Assembly (NCBI GenBank): GCA_029168955.1
Contig: JAPDOI010000427.1
Coordinates: 186,001-250,000 of the forward strand
Source of the DNA: Aplectana chamaeleonis
Taxonomy: Eukaryota > Nematoda > Chromadorea > Rhabditida > Cosmocercidae
Reading direction: 5' to 3'
Length of the DNA stretch: 64,000 nucleotides
The notes under the pieces were generated by a model, which was not told the DNA's origin, ran no database searches, and was given only the letters and a program-made list of their open reading frames with translations. A program made the translations under genes and the position numbers. Numbering within the stretch: the stretch's first letter is position 1; each line of letters begins with the position of its first letter. Shown piece after piece: positions 14,120-28,750 of this stretch.

Positions 14120-16082
14120 TTGATAACGGAGGTGAGACACAGCAGCCTCCTACCCGTCAATCTCACGTTTCACAAAATGATCAATACCTCCCTAGCAGGC
14201 AGCGCGCGCTCTGCCTGTCCACCTGCACAGTTAGGGGCAGGTATGCTATACCCGCCGGAATTCATTGATAACGGAGGTGAGACACAGCAGCCTCCTACCC
14301 GTCAATCTCACGTTTCACGAAATGATCAATACCTCCCTAGCAGGCAGCGCGCGCTCTGCCTGTCCACCTGCACAGTTAGGGTCAGGTATGCTATACCCGC
14401 CGGAATTCATTGATAACGGAGGTGAGACACAGCAGCCTCCTACCCGTCAATCTCACGTTTCACGAAATGGTCAATACCTCCCTAGCAGGCAGCGCGCGCT
14501 CTGCCTGTCCACCTGCACAGTTAGGGTCAGGTATGCTATACCCGCCGGAATTCATTGATAACGGAGGTGAGACACAGCAGCCTCCTACCCGTCGATCTCA
14601 CGTTTCACAAAATGATCAATACCTCCCTAGCAGGCAGCGCGCGCTCTGCATGTCCACCTGCACAGTTAGGGTCAGGTATGCTATACCCGCCGGAATTCAT
14701 TGATAACGGAGGTGAGACACAGCAGCCTCCTACCCGTCAATCTCACGTTTCACGAAATGATCAATACCTCCCTAGCAGGCAGCGCGCGCTCTGCCTGTCC
14801 ACCTGCACAGTTAGGGTCAGGTATGCTATACCCGCCGGAATTCATTGATAACGGAGGTGAGACACAGCAGCCTCCTACCCGTCAATCTCACGTTTCACGA
14901 AATGGTCAATACCTCCCTAGCAGGCAGCGCGCGCTCTGCCTGTCCACCTGCACAGTTAGGGTCAGGTATGCTATACCCGCCGGAATTCATTGATAACGGA
15001 GGTGAGACACAGCAGCCTCCTACCCGTCAATCTCACGTTTCACGAAATGATCAATACCTCCTAGCAGGCAGCGCGCGCTCTGCCTGTCCACCTGCACAGT
15101 TAGGGTCAGGTATGCTATACCCGCCGGAATTCATTGATAACGGAGGTGAGACACAGCAGCCTCCTACCCGTCAATCTCACGTTTCACAAAATGATCAATA
15201 CCTCCCTAGCAGGCAGCGCGCGCTCTGCATGTCCACCTGCACAGTTAGGGTCAGGTATGCTATACCCGCCGGAATTCATTGATAACGGAGGTGAGACACA
15301 GCAGCCTCCTACCCGTCAATCTCACGTTCCACAAAATGATCAAAACCTCCCTAGCGGGCAGCGCGCGCTCTGCCTGTCCACCTGCACAGTTAGGGTCAGG
15401 TATGCTATACCCGCCGGAATTCATTGATAACGGAGGTGAGACACAGCAGCCTCCCTACCCGTCAATCTCACGTTTCACAAAAATGATCAATACCCCCCTA
15501 GCAGGCAGCGCGCGCTCTGCCTGTCCACCTGCACAGTTAGAGTCAGGTATGCTATACCCGCCGGAATTCATTGATAACGGAGGTGAGACACAGCAGCCTC
15601 CTACCCGTCGATCTCACGTTTCACAAAATGATCAATACCTCCCTAGCAGGCAGCGCGCGCTCTGCCTGTCCGCCTGCACAGTTAGAGTCAGGTATGCTAT
15701 ACCCGCCGGAATTCATTGATAACGGAGGTGAGACACAGCAGCCTCCTACCCGTCGATCTCACGTTTCACAAAATGATCAATACCTCCCTAGCAGGCAGCG
15801 CGCGCTCTGCATGTCCACCTGCACAGTTAGGGTCAGGTATGCTATACCCGCCGGAATTCATTGATAACGGAGGTGAGACACAGCAGCCTCCTACCCGTCA
15901 ATCTCACGTTTCACAAAATGATCAATACCTCCCTAGCAGGCAGCGCGCGCTCTGCCTGTCCACCTGCACAGTTAGGGTCAGGTATGCCATACCCGCCGGA
16001 ATTCATTGATAACGGAGGTGAGACACAGCAGCCTCCCTACCCGTCAATCTCACGTTTCACGAAATGGTCAATACCTCCCTAG

Positions 16083-19000
16083 CAGGCAGCGCGCGCTCTG
16101 CCTGTCCACCTGCTACAGTTAGGGTCAGGTATGCTATACCCGCCGGAATTCATTGATAACGGAGGTGAGACACAGCAGCCTCCTACCCGTCGATCTCACG
16201 TTTCACAAAATGATCCAATACCTCCCTAGCAGGCAGCGCGCGCTCTGCCTGTCCACCTGCACAGTTAGGGTCAGGGTATGCTATACCCGCCGGAATCTCA
16301 TTGATAACGGAGGTGAGACACAGCAGCCTCCTACCCGTCGATCTCACGTTTCACGAAATGATCAATACCTCCCTAGCAGGCAGCGCGCTCTGCCTGTCCA
16401 CCTGCACAGTTAGGGTCCAGGTATGCTATACCCGCCGGAATTCATTGATAACGGAGGTGAGACACAGCAGCCTCCTACCCGTCAATCTCACGTTTCACAA
16501 AATGATCAATACCTCCCTAGCAGGCAGCGCGCGCTCTGCATGTCCACCTGCACAGTTAGGGTCAGGTATGCTATACCCGCCGGAATTCATTGATAACGGA
16601 GGTGAGACACAGCAGCCTCTACCCGTCAATCTCACGTTCCACAAAATGATCAAAACCTCCCTAGCGGGCAGCGCGCGCTCTGCCTGTCCACCTGCACAGT
16701 TAGGGTCCAGGTATGCTATACCCGCCGGAATTCATTGATAACGGAGGTGAGACACAGCAGCCCTCCTACCCGTCAATCTCACGTTTCACAAAATGATCAA
16801 TACCTCCCTAGCAGGCAGCGCGCGCTCTGCATGTCCACCTGCACAGTTAGGGTCAGGTATGCTATACCCGCCGGAATTCATTGATAACGGAGGTGAGACA
16901 CAGCAGCCTCCTACCCGTCAATCTCACGTTTCACGAAATGATCAATACCTCGCTAGCAGGCAGCGCGCGCTCTGCCTGTCCACCTGCACAGTTAGGGTCA
17001 GGTATGCTATACCCGCCGGAATTCATTGATAACGGAGGTGAGACACAGCAGCCTCCTACCCGTCAATCTCACGTTTCACGAAATGGTCAATACCTCCCTA
17101 GCAGGCAGCGCGCGCGCTCTGCCTGTCCCATCTGCACAGTTAGGGTCAGGTATGCTATACCCGCCGGAATTCATTGATAACGGAGGTGAGACACAGCAGC
17201 CTCCTACCCGTCGATCTCGTTTCACAAAATGATCAATACCTCCCTAGCAGGCAGCGCGCGCTCTGCCTGTCCACCTGCACAGTTAGGGTCAGGTATGCTA
17301 TACCCGCCGGAATTCATTGATAACGGAGGTGAGACACAGCAGCCTCCCTACCCGTCAATCTCACGTTTCACGAAATGATCAATACCTCCCTAGCAGGCAG
17401 CGCGCGCTCTGCCTGTCCACCTGCACAGTTAGGGTCAGGTATGCTATACCCGCCGGAATTCATTGATAACGGAGGGGGGACACAGCAGCCTCCTACCCGT
17501 CAATCTCACGTTTCACAAAATGATCAATACCTCCTAGCAGGCAGCGCGCGCTCTGCCTGTCCACCTGCACAGTTAGGGTCAGATATGCTATACCCGCCGG
17601 AATTCATTGATAACGGAGGTGAGACACAGCAGCCTCCTATCCGTCAATCTCACGTTTCACAAAATGATCAATACCTCCCTAGCAGGCAGCGCGCGCTCTG
17701 CCTGTCCACCTGCACAGTTAGAGTCAGGTATGCTATACCCGCCGGAATTCATTGATAACGGAGGTGAGACACAGCAGCCTCCTACCCGTCAATCTCACGT
17801 TTCACGAAATGATCAATACTCTCCCTAGCAGGCAGCGCGCGCTCTGCCTGTCCACCTGCACAGTTAGGGTCAGGTATGCTATACCCGCCGGAATTCATTG
17901 ATAACGGAGGTGAGACACAGCAACCTCCTACCCGTCGATCTCACGTTTCACAAAATGATCAATACCTCCCTAGCAGGCAGCGCGCGCTCTGCCTGTCCAT
18001 CTGCACAGTTAGGGTCAGGTATGCTATACCCGCCGGAATTCATTGATAACGGAGGTGAGACACAGCAGCCTCCTACCCGTCGATCTCACGTTTCACAAAA
18101 TGATCAATACCTCCCTAGCAGGCAGCGCGCGCTCTGCATGTCCACCTGCAGTTAGGGTCAGGTATGCTATACCCGCCGGAATTCATTGATAACGGAGGTG
18201 AGACACAGCAGCCTCCCTACCCGTCAATCTCACTGTTTCACGAAATGATCAATACCTCCCTAGCAGGCAGCGCGCGCTCTGCCTGTCCACCTGCACAGTT
18301 AGGGTCAGGTATGCTATACCCGCCGGAATTCATTGATAACGGAAGGTGGGCACACAGCAGCCTCCTACCCGTCAATCTCACGTTTCACGAAATGGTCAAT
18401 ACCTCCCTAGCAGGCAGCGCGCGCCTGCCTGTCCACCTGCACAGTTAGGGTCAGGTATGCTATACCCGCCGGAATTCATTGATAACGGAGGTGAGACACA
18501 GCAGCCTCCTACCCGTCGATCTCACGTTTCACAAAAATGATCAATACCTCCTAGCAGGCAGCGCGCGCTCTGCCTGTCCACCTGCACAGTTAGGGTCAGG
18601 TATGCTATACCCGCCGGAATTCATTGATAACGGAGGTGAGACACAGCAGCCTCCTACCCGTCAATCTCACGTTTCACAAATGATCAAAACCTCCCTAGCA
18701 GGCAGCGCGCGCCCTGCCTGTCCACCTGCACAGTTAGGGTCAGGTATGCTATACCCGCCGGAATTCATTGATAACGGAGGTGAGACACAGCAGCCTCCTA
18801 CCCGTCAATCTCACGTTTCACAAAATGATCAAAACCTCCCTAGCGGGCAGCGCGAGTTCTGCCTGTCCACCTGCACAGTTAGGGTCAGATATGCTATACC
18901 CGCCGGAATTCATTGATAACGGAGGTGAGACACAGCAGCCTCCTACCCGTCAATCTCACGTTTCACGAAATGATCAATACCTCCCTAGCAGGCGGCGCGC

Positions 19001-22000
19001 GCTCCGCCTGTCCACCTGCACAGTTAGGGTCAGGTATGCTATACCCGCCGGAATTCATTGATAACGGAGGTGAGACACAGCAGCCTCCTACCCGTCAATC
19101 TCACGTTTCACGAAATGGTCAATACCTCCCTAGCAGGCAGCGCGCGCTCTGCCTGTCCACCTGCACAGTTAGAGTCAGGTATGCTATACCCGCCGGAATT
19201 CATTGATAACGGAGGTGAGACACAGCAACCTCCTACCCGTCGATCTCACGTTTCACAAAATGATCAATACCTCCCTAGCAGGCAGCGCGCGCTCTGCCTG
19301 TCCACCTGCACAGTTAGGGTCAGGTATGCTATACCCGCCGGAATTCATTGATAACGGGAGGTGAGACACAGCAGCCTCCTACCCGACAATCTGACGTTTC
19401 ACAAAGTGATCAATACCTCCCTAGCGGGCAGCGCGCGCTCTGCCTGTCCACCTGCACAGTTAGGGTCAGGTATGCTATACCCGCCGGAATTCATTGATAA
19501 CGGAGGTGAGACACAGCAGCCTCCTACCCGTCAATCTCACGTTTCACGAAATGATCAATACCTCCCTAGCAGGCAGCGCGCGCTCTGCCTGTCCACCTGC
19601 ACAGTTAGGGTCAGGTATGCTATACCCGCCGGAATTCATTGATAACGGAGGTGAGACACAGCAGCCTCCCTACCCGTCAATCTCACGTTTCACAAAATGA
19701 TCAATACCTCCCTAGCAGGCAGCGCGCGCTCTGCCTGTCCACCTGCACAGTTAGAGTCAGGTATGCTATACCCGCCGGAATTCATTGATAACGGAGGTGA
19801 GACACAGCAGCCTCCTACCCGTCAATCTCACGTTTCACAAAATGATCAATACCTCCCTAGCAGGCAGCGCGCGCTCTGCCTGTCCACCTGCACAGTTAGA
19901 GTCAGGTATGCTATACCCGCCGGAATTCATTGATAACGGAGGTGAGACACAGCAGCCTCCTACCCGTCAATCTCACGTTTCACAAAATGATCAATACCTC
20001 CCTAGCAGGCAGCGCGCGGCTCTGCCTGTCCACCTGCACAGTTAGGGTCAGGTATGCTATACCCGCCGGAATTCATTGATAACGGAGGTGAGACACAGCC
20101 AGCCTCCTACCCGTCAATCTCACGTTTCACAAAATGATCAATACCTCCCTAGCAGGCAGCGCGCGCTCTCTGCCTGTCCACCTGCACAGTTAGGGTCAGG
20201 TATGCTATACCCGCCGGAATTCATTGATAACGGAGGTGAGACACAGCAGCCTCCTACCCGTCAATCTCACGTTTCACGAAATGATCAATACCTCCCTAGC
20301 AGGCAGCGCGCGCTCTCTGCCCGTCCACCTGCACAGTTAGGGTCAGGTATGCTATACCCGCCGAATTCATTGATAACGGAGGTGAGACACAGCAGCCTCC
20401 TACCCGTCAATCTCACGTTTCACGAAATGATCAATACCTCCCTAGCAGGCAGCGCGCTCTGCCTGTCCACCTGCACAGTTAGGGTCAGGTATGCTATACC
20501 CGCCGGAATTCATTGATAACGGAGGTGAGACACAGCAGCCTCCTACCCGTCGATCTCGTTTCACAAAATGATCAATACCTCCCTAGCAGGCAGCGCGCGC
20601 TCTGCCTGTCCACCTGCACAGTTAGGGTCAGGGTATGCTATACCCGCCGGAATTCATTGATAACGGAGGTGAGACACAGCAGCCTCCTACCCGTCAATCT
20701 CACGTTTCACAAAATGATCAATACCTCCCTAGCAGGCAGCGCGCGGCTCTGCATGTCCACCTGCACAGTTAGGGTCAGGTATGCTATACCCGCCGGAATT
20801 CATTGATAACGGAGGTGAGACACAGCAGCCTCCTACCCGTCAATCTCACGTTTCACGAAATGATCAATACCTCCCTAGCAGGCAGCGCGCGCTCTGCCTG
20901 TCCACCTGCACAGTTAGGGTCAGGTATGCTATACCCGCCGGAATTCATTGATAACGGAGGTGAGACACAGCAGCCTCCTACCCGTCAATCTCACGTTTCA
21001 CGAAATGATCAATACCTCCCTAGCAGGCAGCGCGCGCTCTGCCTGTCCACCTGCACAGTTAAGGGTCAGGTATGCTATACCCGCCGGAATTCATTGATAA
21101 CGGAGGTGAGACACAGCAGCCTCCTACCCGTCAATCTCACGTTTCACGAAAATGATCAATACCTCCCTAGCAGGCAGCGCGCGCTCTGCCTGTCCACTCT
21201 GCACAGTTAGGGGTCAGGTATGCTATACCCGCCGGAATTCATTGATAACGGAGGTGAGACACAGCAGCCTCCTACCCGTCAATCCTCACGTTTCACAAAA
21301 TGATCAATACCTCCCTAGCAGGCAGCGCGCGCTCTGCCTGTCCACCTGCACAGTTAGGGTCAGGTATGCTATACCCGCCGGAATTCATTGATAACGGAGG
21401 TGAGACACAGCAGCCTCCCTACCCGTCAATCTCACGTTTACAAAATGATCAATACCTCCCTAGCAGGCAGCGCGCGCTCTGCATGTCCACCTGCACAGTT
21501 AGGGTCAGGTATGCTATACCCGCTGGAATTCATTGATAACGGAGGTGAGACACAGCAGCCTCCTACCCGTCAATCTCACGTTTCACAAAATGATCAATAC
21601 CTCCCTAGCAGGCAGCGCGCGCGCTCTGCCTGTCCACCTGCACAGTTAGGGTCAGGTATGCTATACCCGCCGGAATTCATTGATAACGGAGGTGAGACAC
21701 AGCAGCCTCCTACCCGTCGATCTCACGTTTCACAAAAATGATCAATACCTCCCTAGCAGGCAGCGGGCGTTCTGCCTGTACACCTGGACAGTTAGGGTCA
21801 GATATGCTATACCCGCCGGAATTCATTGATAACGGAGGTGAGACACAGCAGCCTCCTACCCGTCAATCTCACGTTTCACAAAATAATCAATACCTCCCTA
21901 GCAGGCAGCGCGCGCTCTGCCTGTCCACCTGCACAGTTAGGGTCAGGTATGCTATACCCGCCGGAATTCATTGATAACGGAGGTGAGACACAGCAGCCTC

Positions 22001-23590
22001 CTACCCGTCAATCTCACGTTTCACAAAATGATCAATACCTCCCTAGCAGGCAGCGCGCGCTCTGCCTGTCCACCTGCACAGTTAGGGTCAGGTATGCTAT
22101 ACCCGCCGGAATTCATTGATAACGGAGGTGAGACACAGCAGCCTCCTACCCGTCAATCTCACGTTTCACAAAAATGATCAATACCTCCCTAGCAGGCAGC
22201 GCGCGCTCTGCCTGTCCACCTGCACAGTTAGGGTCAGGTATGCTATACCCGCCGGAATTCATTGATAACGGAGGTGAGACACAGCAGCCTCCTACCCGTC
22301 AATCTCACGTTTCACAAATGATCAATACCTCCCTAGCAGGCAGCGCGCGCTCTGCCTGTCCACCTGCACAGTTAGAGTCAGGTATGCTATACCCGCCGGA
22401 ATTCATTGATAACGGAGGTGAGACACAGCAGCCTCCTACCCGTCAATCTCACGTTTCACAAAATGATCAATACCTCCCTAGCAGGCAGCGCGCCTCTGCC
22501 CGTCCACCTGCACAGTTAGGGTCAGGTATGCTATACCCGCCGGAATTCATTGATAACGGAGGTGAGACACAGCAGCCCTCCTACCCGTCGATCTCACGTT
22601 TCACAAAATGATCAATACCTCCCTAGCAGGCAGCGCGCGCTCTGCATGTCCACCTGCACAGTTAGGGTCAGGTATGCTATACCCGCCGGAATTCATTGAT
22701 AACGGAGGTGAGACACAGCAGCCTCCTACCCGTCAATCTCACGTTTCACGAAATGATCAATACCTCCCTAGCAGGCAGCGCGCGCTCTGCCTGTCCACCT
22801 GCACAGTTAGGGTCAGGTATGCTATACCCGCCGGAATTCATTGATAACGGAGGTGAGACACAGCAGCCTCCTACCCGTCAATCTCACGTTTCACGAAATG
22901 GTCAATACCTCCCTAGCAGGCAGCGCGCGCTCTGCCTGTCCACCTGCACAGTTAGGGTCAGGTATGCTATACCCGCCGGAATTCATTGATAACGGAGGGT
23001 GAGACACAGCAGCCTCCCTACCCGTCACTCTCACGTTTCACGAAATGGTCAATACCTCCCTAGCAGGCAGCGCGCGCTCTGCCTGTCCACCTGCACAGTT
23101 AGGGTCAGGTATGCTATACCCGCCGGAATTCATTGATAACGGAGGTGAGACACAGCAGCCTCCTACCCGTCAATCTCACGTTTCACGAAATGATCAATAC
23201 CTCCTAGCAGGCAGCGCGCGCTCTGCCTGTCCACCTGCACAGTTAGGGTCAGGTATGCTATACCCGCCGGAATTCATTGATAACGGAGGTGAGACACAGC
23301 AGCCTCCTACCCGTCGATCTCACGTTTCACAAAATGATCAATACCTTCCCTAGCAGGCAGCGCGCGCTCTGCATGTCCACCTGCACAGTTAGGGTCAGGT
23401 ATGCTATACCCGCCGGAATTCATTGATAACGGAGGTGAGACACAGCAGCCTCCTACCCGTCAATCTCACGTTTCACGAAATGATCAATACCTCCCTAGCA
23501 GGCAGCGCGCGCTCTGCCTGTCCACCTGCACAGTTAGGGTCAGGTATGCTATACCCGCCGGAATTCATTGATAACGGAGGGTGAGCCACA
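16083..23590. repeat. Satellite segment rich in 1-3 bp indels
   Basis: Many monomers here depart from 145 bp by one or a few bases: CTACAGTT (16113), GATCCAAT (16212), GAATCTCATT (16295), CAGCCAGCC (20097), GCTCTCTGCC (20164, 20312), CCACTCTGC (21195), AATCCTCACG (21282). Elsewhere such changes are rare, though a smaller cluster lies at 26.5-31.2 kb. They are mostly single-base gains or losses in short runs or dinucleotides, the type left by imperfect long-read consensus. Real decay of part of the array cannot be excluded. Confidence 0.7.
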
Positions 23591-24583
23591 GCAGCCTCCT
23601 ACCCGTCAATCTCACGTTTCACGAAATGGTCAATACCTCCCTAGCAGGCAGCGCGCGCTCTGCCTGTCCACCTGCACAGTTAGAGTCAGGTATGCTATAC
23701 CCGCCGGAATTCATTGATAACGGAGGTGAGACACAGCAGCCTCCTACCCGTCAATCTCACGTTTCACGAAATGGTCAATACCTCCCTAGCAGGCAGCGCG
23801 CGCTCTGCCTGTCCACCTGCACAGTTAGGGTCAGGTATGCAATACCCGCCGGAATTCATTGATAACGGAGGTGAGACACAGCAGCCTCCTACCCGTCAAT
23901 CTCACGTTTCACGAAATGATCAATACCTCCCTAGCAGGCAGCGCGCGCTCTGCCTGTCCACCTGCACAGTTAGGGTCAGGTATGCTATACCCGCCGGAAT
24001 TCATTGATAACGGAGGTGAGACACAGCAGCCTCCTACCCGTCAATCTCACGTTTCACAAAATGATCAATACCTCCCTAGCAGGCAGCGCGCGCTCTGCAT
24101 GTCCACCTGCACAGTTAGGGTCAGGTATGCTATACCCGCCGGAATTCATTGATAACGGAGGTGAGACACAGCAGCCTCCTACCCGTCAATCTCACGTTCC
24201 ACAAAATGATCAAAACCTCCCTAGCGGGCAGCGCGCGCTCTGCCTGTCCACCTGCACAGTTAGGGTCAGGTATGCTATACCCGCCGGAATTCATTGATAA
24301 CGGAGGTGAGACACAGCAGCCTCCTACCCGTCAATCTCACGTTTCACAAAATGATCAATACCTCCCTAGCAGGCAGCGCGCGCTCTGCCTGTCCACCTGC
24401 ACAGTTAGAGTCAGGTATGCTATACCCGCCGGAATTCATTGATAACGGAGGTGAGACACAGCAGCCTCCTACCCGTCGATCTCACGTTTCACAAAATGAT
24501 CAATACCTCCCTAGCAGGCAGCGCGCGCTCTGCCTGTCCGCCTGCACAGTTAGAGTCAGGTATGCTATACCCGCCGGAATTCA

Positions 24584-27176
24584 TTGATAACGGAGGTGAG
24601 ACACAGCAGCCTCCTACCCGTCGATCTCACGTTTCACAAAATGATCAATACCTCCCTAGCAGGCAGCGCGCGCTCTGCATGTCCACCTGCACAGTTAGGG
24701 TCAGGTATGCTATACCCGCCGGAATTCATTGATAACGGAGGTGAGACACAGCAGCCTCCTACCCGTCAATCTCACGTTTCACGAAATGATCAATACCTCC
24801 CTAGCAGGCAGCGCGCGCTCTGCCTGTCCACCTGCACAGTTAGGGTCAGGTATGCTATACCCGCCGGAATTCATTGATAACGGAGGTGAGACACAGCAGC
24901 CTCCTACCCGTCAATCTCACGTTTCACGAAATGGTCAATACCTCCCTAGCAGGCAGCGCGCGCTCTGCCTGTCCATCTGCACAGTTAGGGTCAGGTATGC
25001 TATACCCGCCGGAATTCATTGATAACGGAGGTGAGACACAGCAGCCTCCTACCCGTCGATCTCACGTTTCACAAAATGATCAATACCTCCCTAGCAGGCA
25101 GCGCGCGCTCTGCCTGTCCACCTGCACAATTAGGGTCAGGTATGCTATACCCGCCGGAATTCATTGATAACGGAGGTGAGACACAGCAGCCTCCTACCCG
25201 TCAATCTCACGTTTCACGAAATGATCAATACGTCCCTAGCAGGCAGCGCGCGCTCTGCCTGTCCACCTGCACAGTTAGGGTCAGGTATGCTATACCCGCC
25301 GGAATTCATTGATAACGGAGGTGAGACACAGCAGCCTCCTACCCGTCAATCTCACGTTTCACGAAATGGTCCAATACCTCCCTAGCAGGCAGCGCGCGCG
25401 CTCTGCCTGTCCACCTGCACAGTTAGGGTCAGGTATGCTATACCCGCCGGAATTCATTGATAACGGAGGTGAGACACAGCAGCCTCCTACCCGTCGATCT
25501 CACGTTTCACAAAAATGATCAATACCTCCCTAGCAGGCAGCGCGCGCTCTGCATGTCCACCTGCACAGTTAGGGTCAGGTATGCTATACCCGCCGGAATT
25601 CATTGATAACGGAGGTGAGACACAGCAGCCTCCTACCCGTCAATCTCACGTTTCACGAAATGATCAATACCTCCCTAGCAGGCAGCGCGCGCTCTGCCTG
25701 TCCACCTGCACAGTTAGGGTCAGGTATGCTATACCCGCCGGAATTCATTGATAACGGAGGTGAGACACAGCAGCCTCCTACCCGTCAATCTCACGTTTCA
25801 CGAAATGGTCAATACCTCCCTAGCAGGCAGCGCGCGCTCTGCCTGTCCACCTGCACAGTTAGGGTCAGGTATGCTATACCCGCCGGAATTCATTGATAAC
25901 GGAGGTGAGACACAGCAGCCTCCTACCCGTCAATCTCACGTTTCACGAAATGATCAATACCTCCCTAGCAGGCAGCGCGCGCTCTGCCTGTCCACCTGCA
26001 CAGTTAGGGTCAGGTATGCTATACCCGCCGGAATTCATTGATAACGGAGGTGAGACACAGCAGCCTCCTACCCGTCAATCTCACGTTTCACGAAATGGTC
26101 AATACCTCCCTAGCAGGCAGCGCGCGCTCTGCCTGTCCATCTGCACAGTTAGGGTCAGGTATGCTATACCCGCCGGAATTCATTGATAACGGAGGTGAGA
26201 CACAGCAGCCTCCTACCCGTCGATCTCACGTTTCACAAAATGATCAATACCTCCCTAGCAGGCAGCGCGCGCTCTGCCTGTCCACCTGCACAGTTAGGGT
26301 CAGGTATGCTATACCCGCCGGAATTCATTGATAACGGAGGTGAGACACAGCAGCCTCCTACCCGTCAATCTCACGTTTCACAAAATGATCAATACCTCCC
26401 TAGCAGGCAGCGCGCGCTCTGCATGTCCACCTGCACAGTTAGGGTCAGGTATGCTATACCCGCCGGAATTCATTGATAACGGAGGTGAGACACAGCAGCC
26501 TCCTACCCGTCAATCTCACGTTCCACAAAATGATCAAAACCTCCCTAGCGGGCAGCGCGCGCTCTGCCTGTCCACTCTGCACAGTTAGGGTCAGGTATGC
26601 TATACCCGCCGGAATTCATTGATAACGGAGGTGAGACACAGCAGCCTCCTACCCGTCAATCTCACGTTTCACAAAAATGATCAATACCTCCCTAGCAGGC
26701 AGCGCGCGCTCTGCCTGTCCACTCTGCACAGTTAGAGTCAGGTATGCTATACCCGCCGGAATTCATTGATAACGGAGGTGAGACACAGCAGCCTCCTACC
26801 CGTCGATCTCACGTTTCACAAAATGATCAATACCTCCCTAGCAGGCAGCGCGCTCTGCCTGTCCACCTGCTACCCGCCGGAATTCATTGATAACGGAGGT
26901 GAGACACAGCAGCCTACTACCCGTCAATCTCACGTTTCACGAAATGATCAATACCTCCCTAGCAGGCAGCGCGCGCTCTGCCTGTCCGCCTGCACAGTTA
27001 GAGTCAGGTATGCTATACCCGCCGGAATTCATTGCTAACGGAGGTGAGACACAGCAGCCTCCTATCCGTCAATCTCACGTTTCACAAAATGATCAATACC
27101 TCCCTAGCAGGCAGCGCGCGCTCTGCCTGTCCACCTGCACAGTTAGGGTCAGGTATGCTATACCCGCCGGAATTCA
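24584..27176. repeat. Higher-order repeat block, copy 2
   Basis: The monomer order is E F G H F g E F g F G H A B C D, then the ATTGCTAACG/CTATCCG monomer, matching the block at 11657. To the left both blocks are also preceded by F, A, (B), C, D-type monomers. This copy has private changes (CACAATTAG near 25130, CGTCCC near 25231) and a ~24-bp deletion near 26870, so the copies have diverged somewhat since duplication. Confidence 0.83.
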
Positions 27177-28750
27177 TTGATAACGGAGGTGAGACACAGC
27201 AGCCTCCTACCCGTCAATCTCACGTTTCACAAAATGATCAATACCTCCCTGGCAGGCAGCGCGCGCTCTGCCTGTCCACCTGCACAGTTAGGGTCAGGTA
27301 TGCTATACCCGCCGGAATTCATTGATAACGGAGGTGAGACACAGCAGCCTCCTACCCGTCAATCTCACGTTTCACAAAATGATCAATACCTCCCTAGCAG
27401 GCAGCGCGCGCTCTGCCTGTCCACCTGCACAGTTAGGGTCAGGTATGCTATACCCGCCGGAATTCATTGATAACGGAGGTGAGACACAGCAGCCTCCTAC
27501 CCGTCAATCTCACGTTTCACGAAATGATCAATACCTCCCTAGCAGGCAGCGCGCGCTCTGCCTGTCCACCTGCACAGTTAGGGTCAGGTATGCTATACCC
27601 GCCGGAATTCATTGATAACGGAGGTGAGACACAGCAGCCTCCTACCCGTCAATCTCACGTTTCACAAAATGATCAATACCTCCCTAGCAGGCAGCGCGCG
27701 CTCTGCATGTCCACCTGCACAGTTAGGGTCAGGTATGCTATACCCGCCGGAATTCATTGATAACGGAGGTGAGACACAGCAGCCTCCTACCCGTCAATCT
27801 CACGTTCCACAAAATGATCAAAACCTCCCCTGGCCGGGCAGACAGCGCGCTCTCTGCCTGTCCACCTGCACAGTTAGGGTCAGGTATGCTATACCCGCCG
27901 GAATTCATTGATAACGGAGGTGAGACACAGCAGCCTCCTACCCGTCAATCTCACGTTTCACAAAATGATCAATACCTCCCTAGCAGGCAGCGCGCGCTCT
28001 GCCTGTCCACCTGCACAGTTAGAGTCAGGTATGCTATACCCGCCGGAATTCATTGATAACGGAGGTGAGACACAGCAGCCTCCTACCCGTCGATCTCACG
28101 TTTCACAAAATGATCAATACCTCCCTAGCAGGCAGCGCGCGCTCTGCCTGTCCGCCTGCACAGTTAGAGTCAGGTATGCTATACCCGCCGGAATTCATTG
28201 CTAACGGAGGTGAGACACAGCAGCCTCCTACCCGTCAATCTCACGTTTCACAAAATGATCAATACCTCCCTAGCAGGCAGCGCGCGCTCTGCCTGTCCAC
28301 CTGCACAGTTAGGGTCAGGTATGCTATAGAGACACAGCAGCCTCCTACCCGTCAATCTCACGTTTCACAAAATGATCAATACTCTCCCTAGCAGGCAGCG
28401 CGCGCTCTGCCTGTCCACCTGCACAGTTAGAGTCAGGTATGCTATACCCGCCGGAATTCATTGCTAACGGAGGTGAGACACAGCAGCCTCCTACCCGTCA
28501 ATCTCACGTTTCACAAAATGATCAATACCTCCCTAGCAGGCAGCGCGCGCTCTGCATGTCCACCTGCACAGTTAGGGTCAGGTATGCTATACCCGCCGGA
28601 ATTCATTGATAACGGAGGTGAGACACAGCAGCCTCCTACCCGTCAATCTCACGTTTCACGAAATGATCAATACCTCCCTAGCAGGCAGCGCGCGCTCTGC
28701 CTGTCCACCTGCACAGTTAGGGTCAGGTATGCTATACCCGCCGGAATTCA

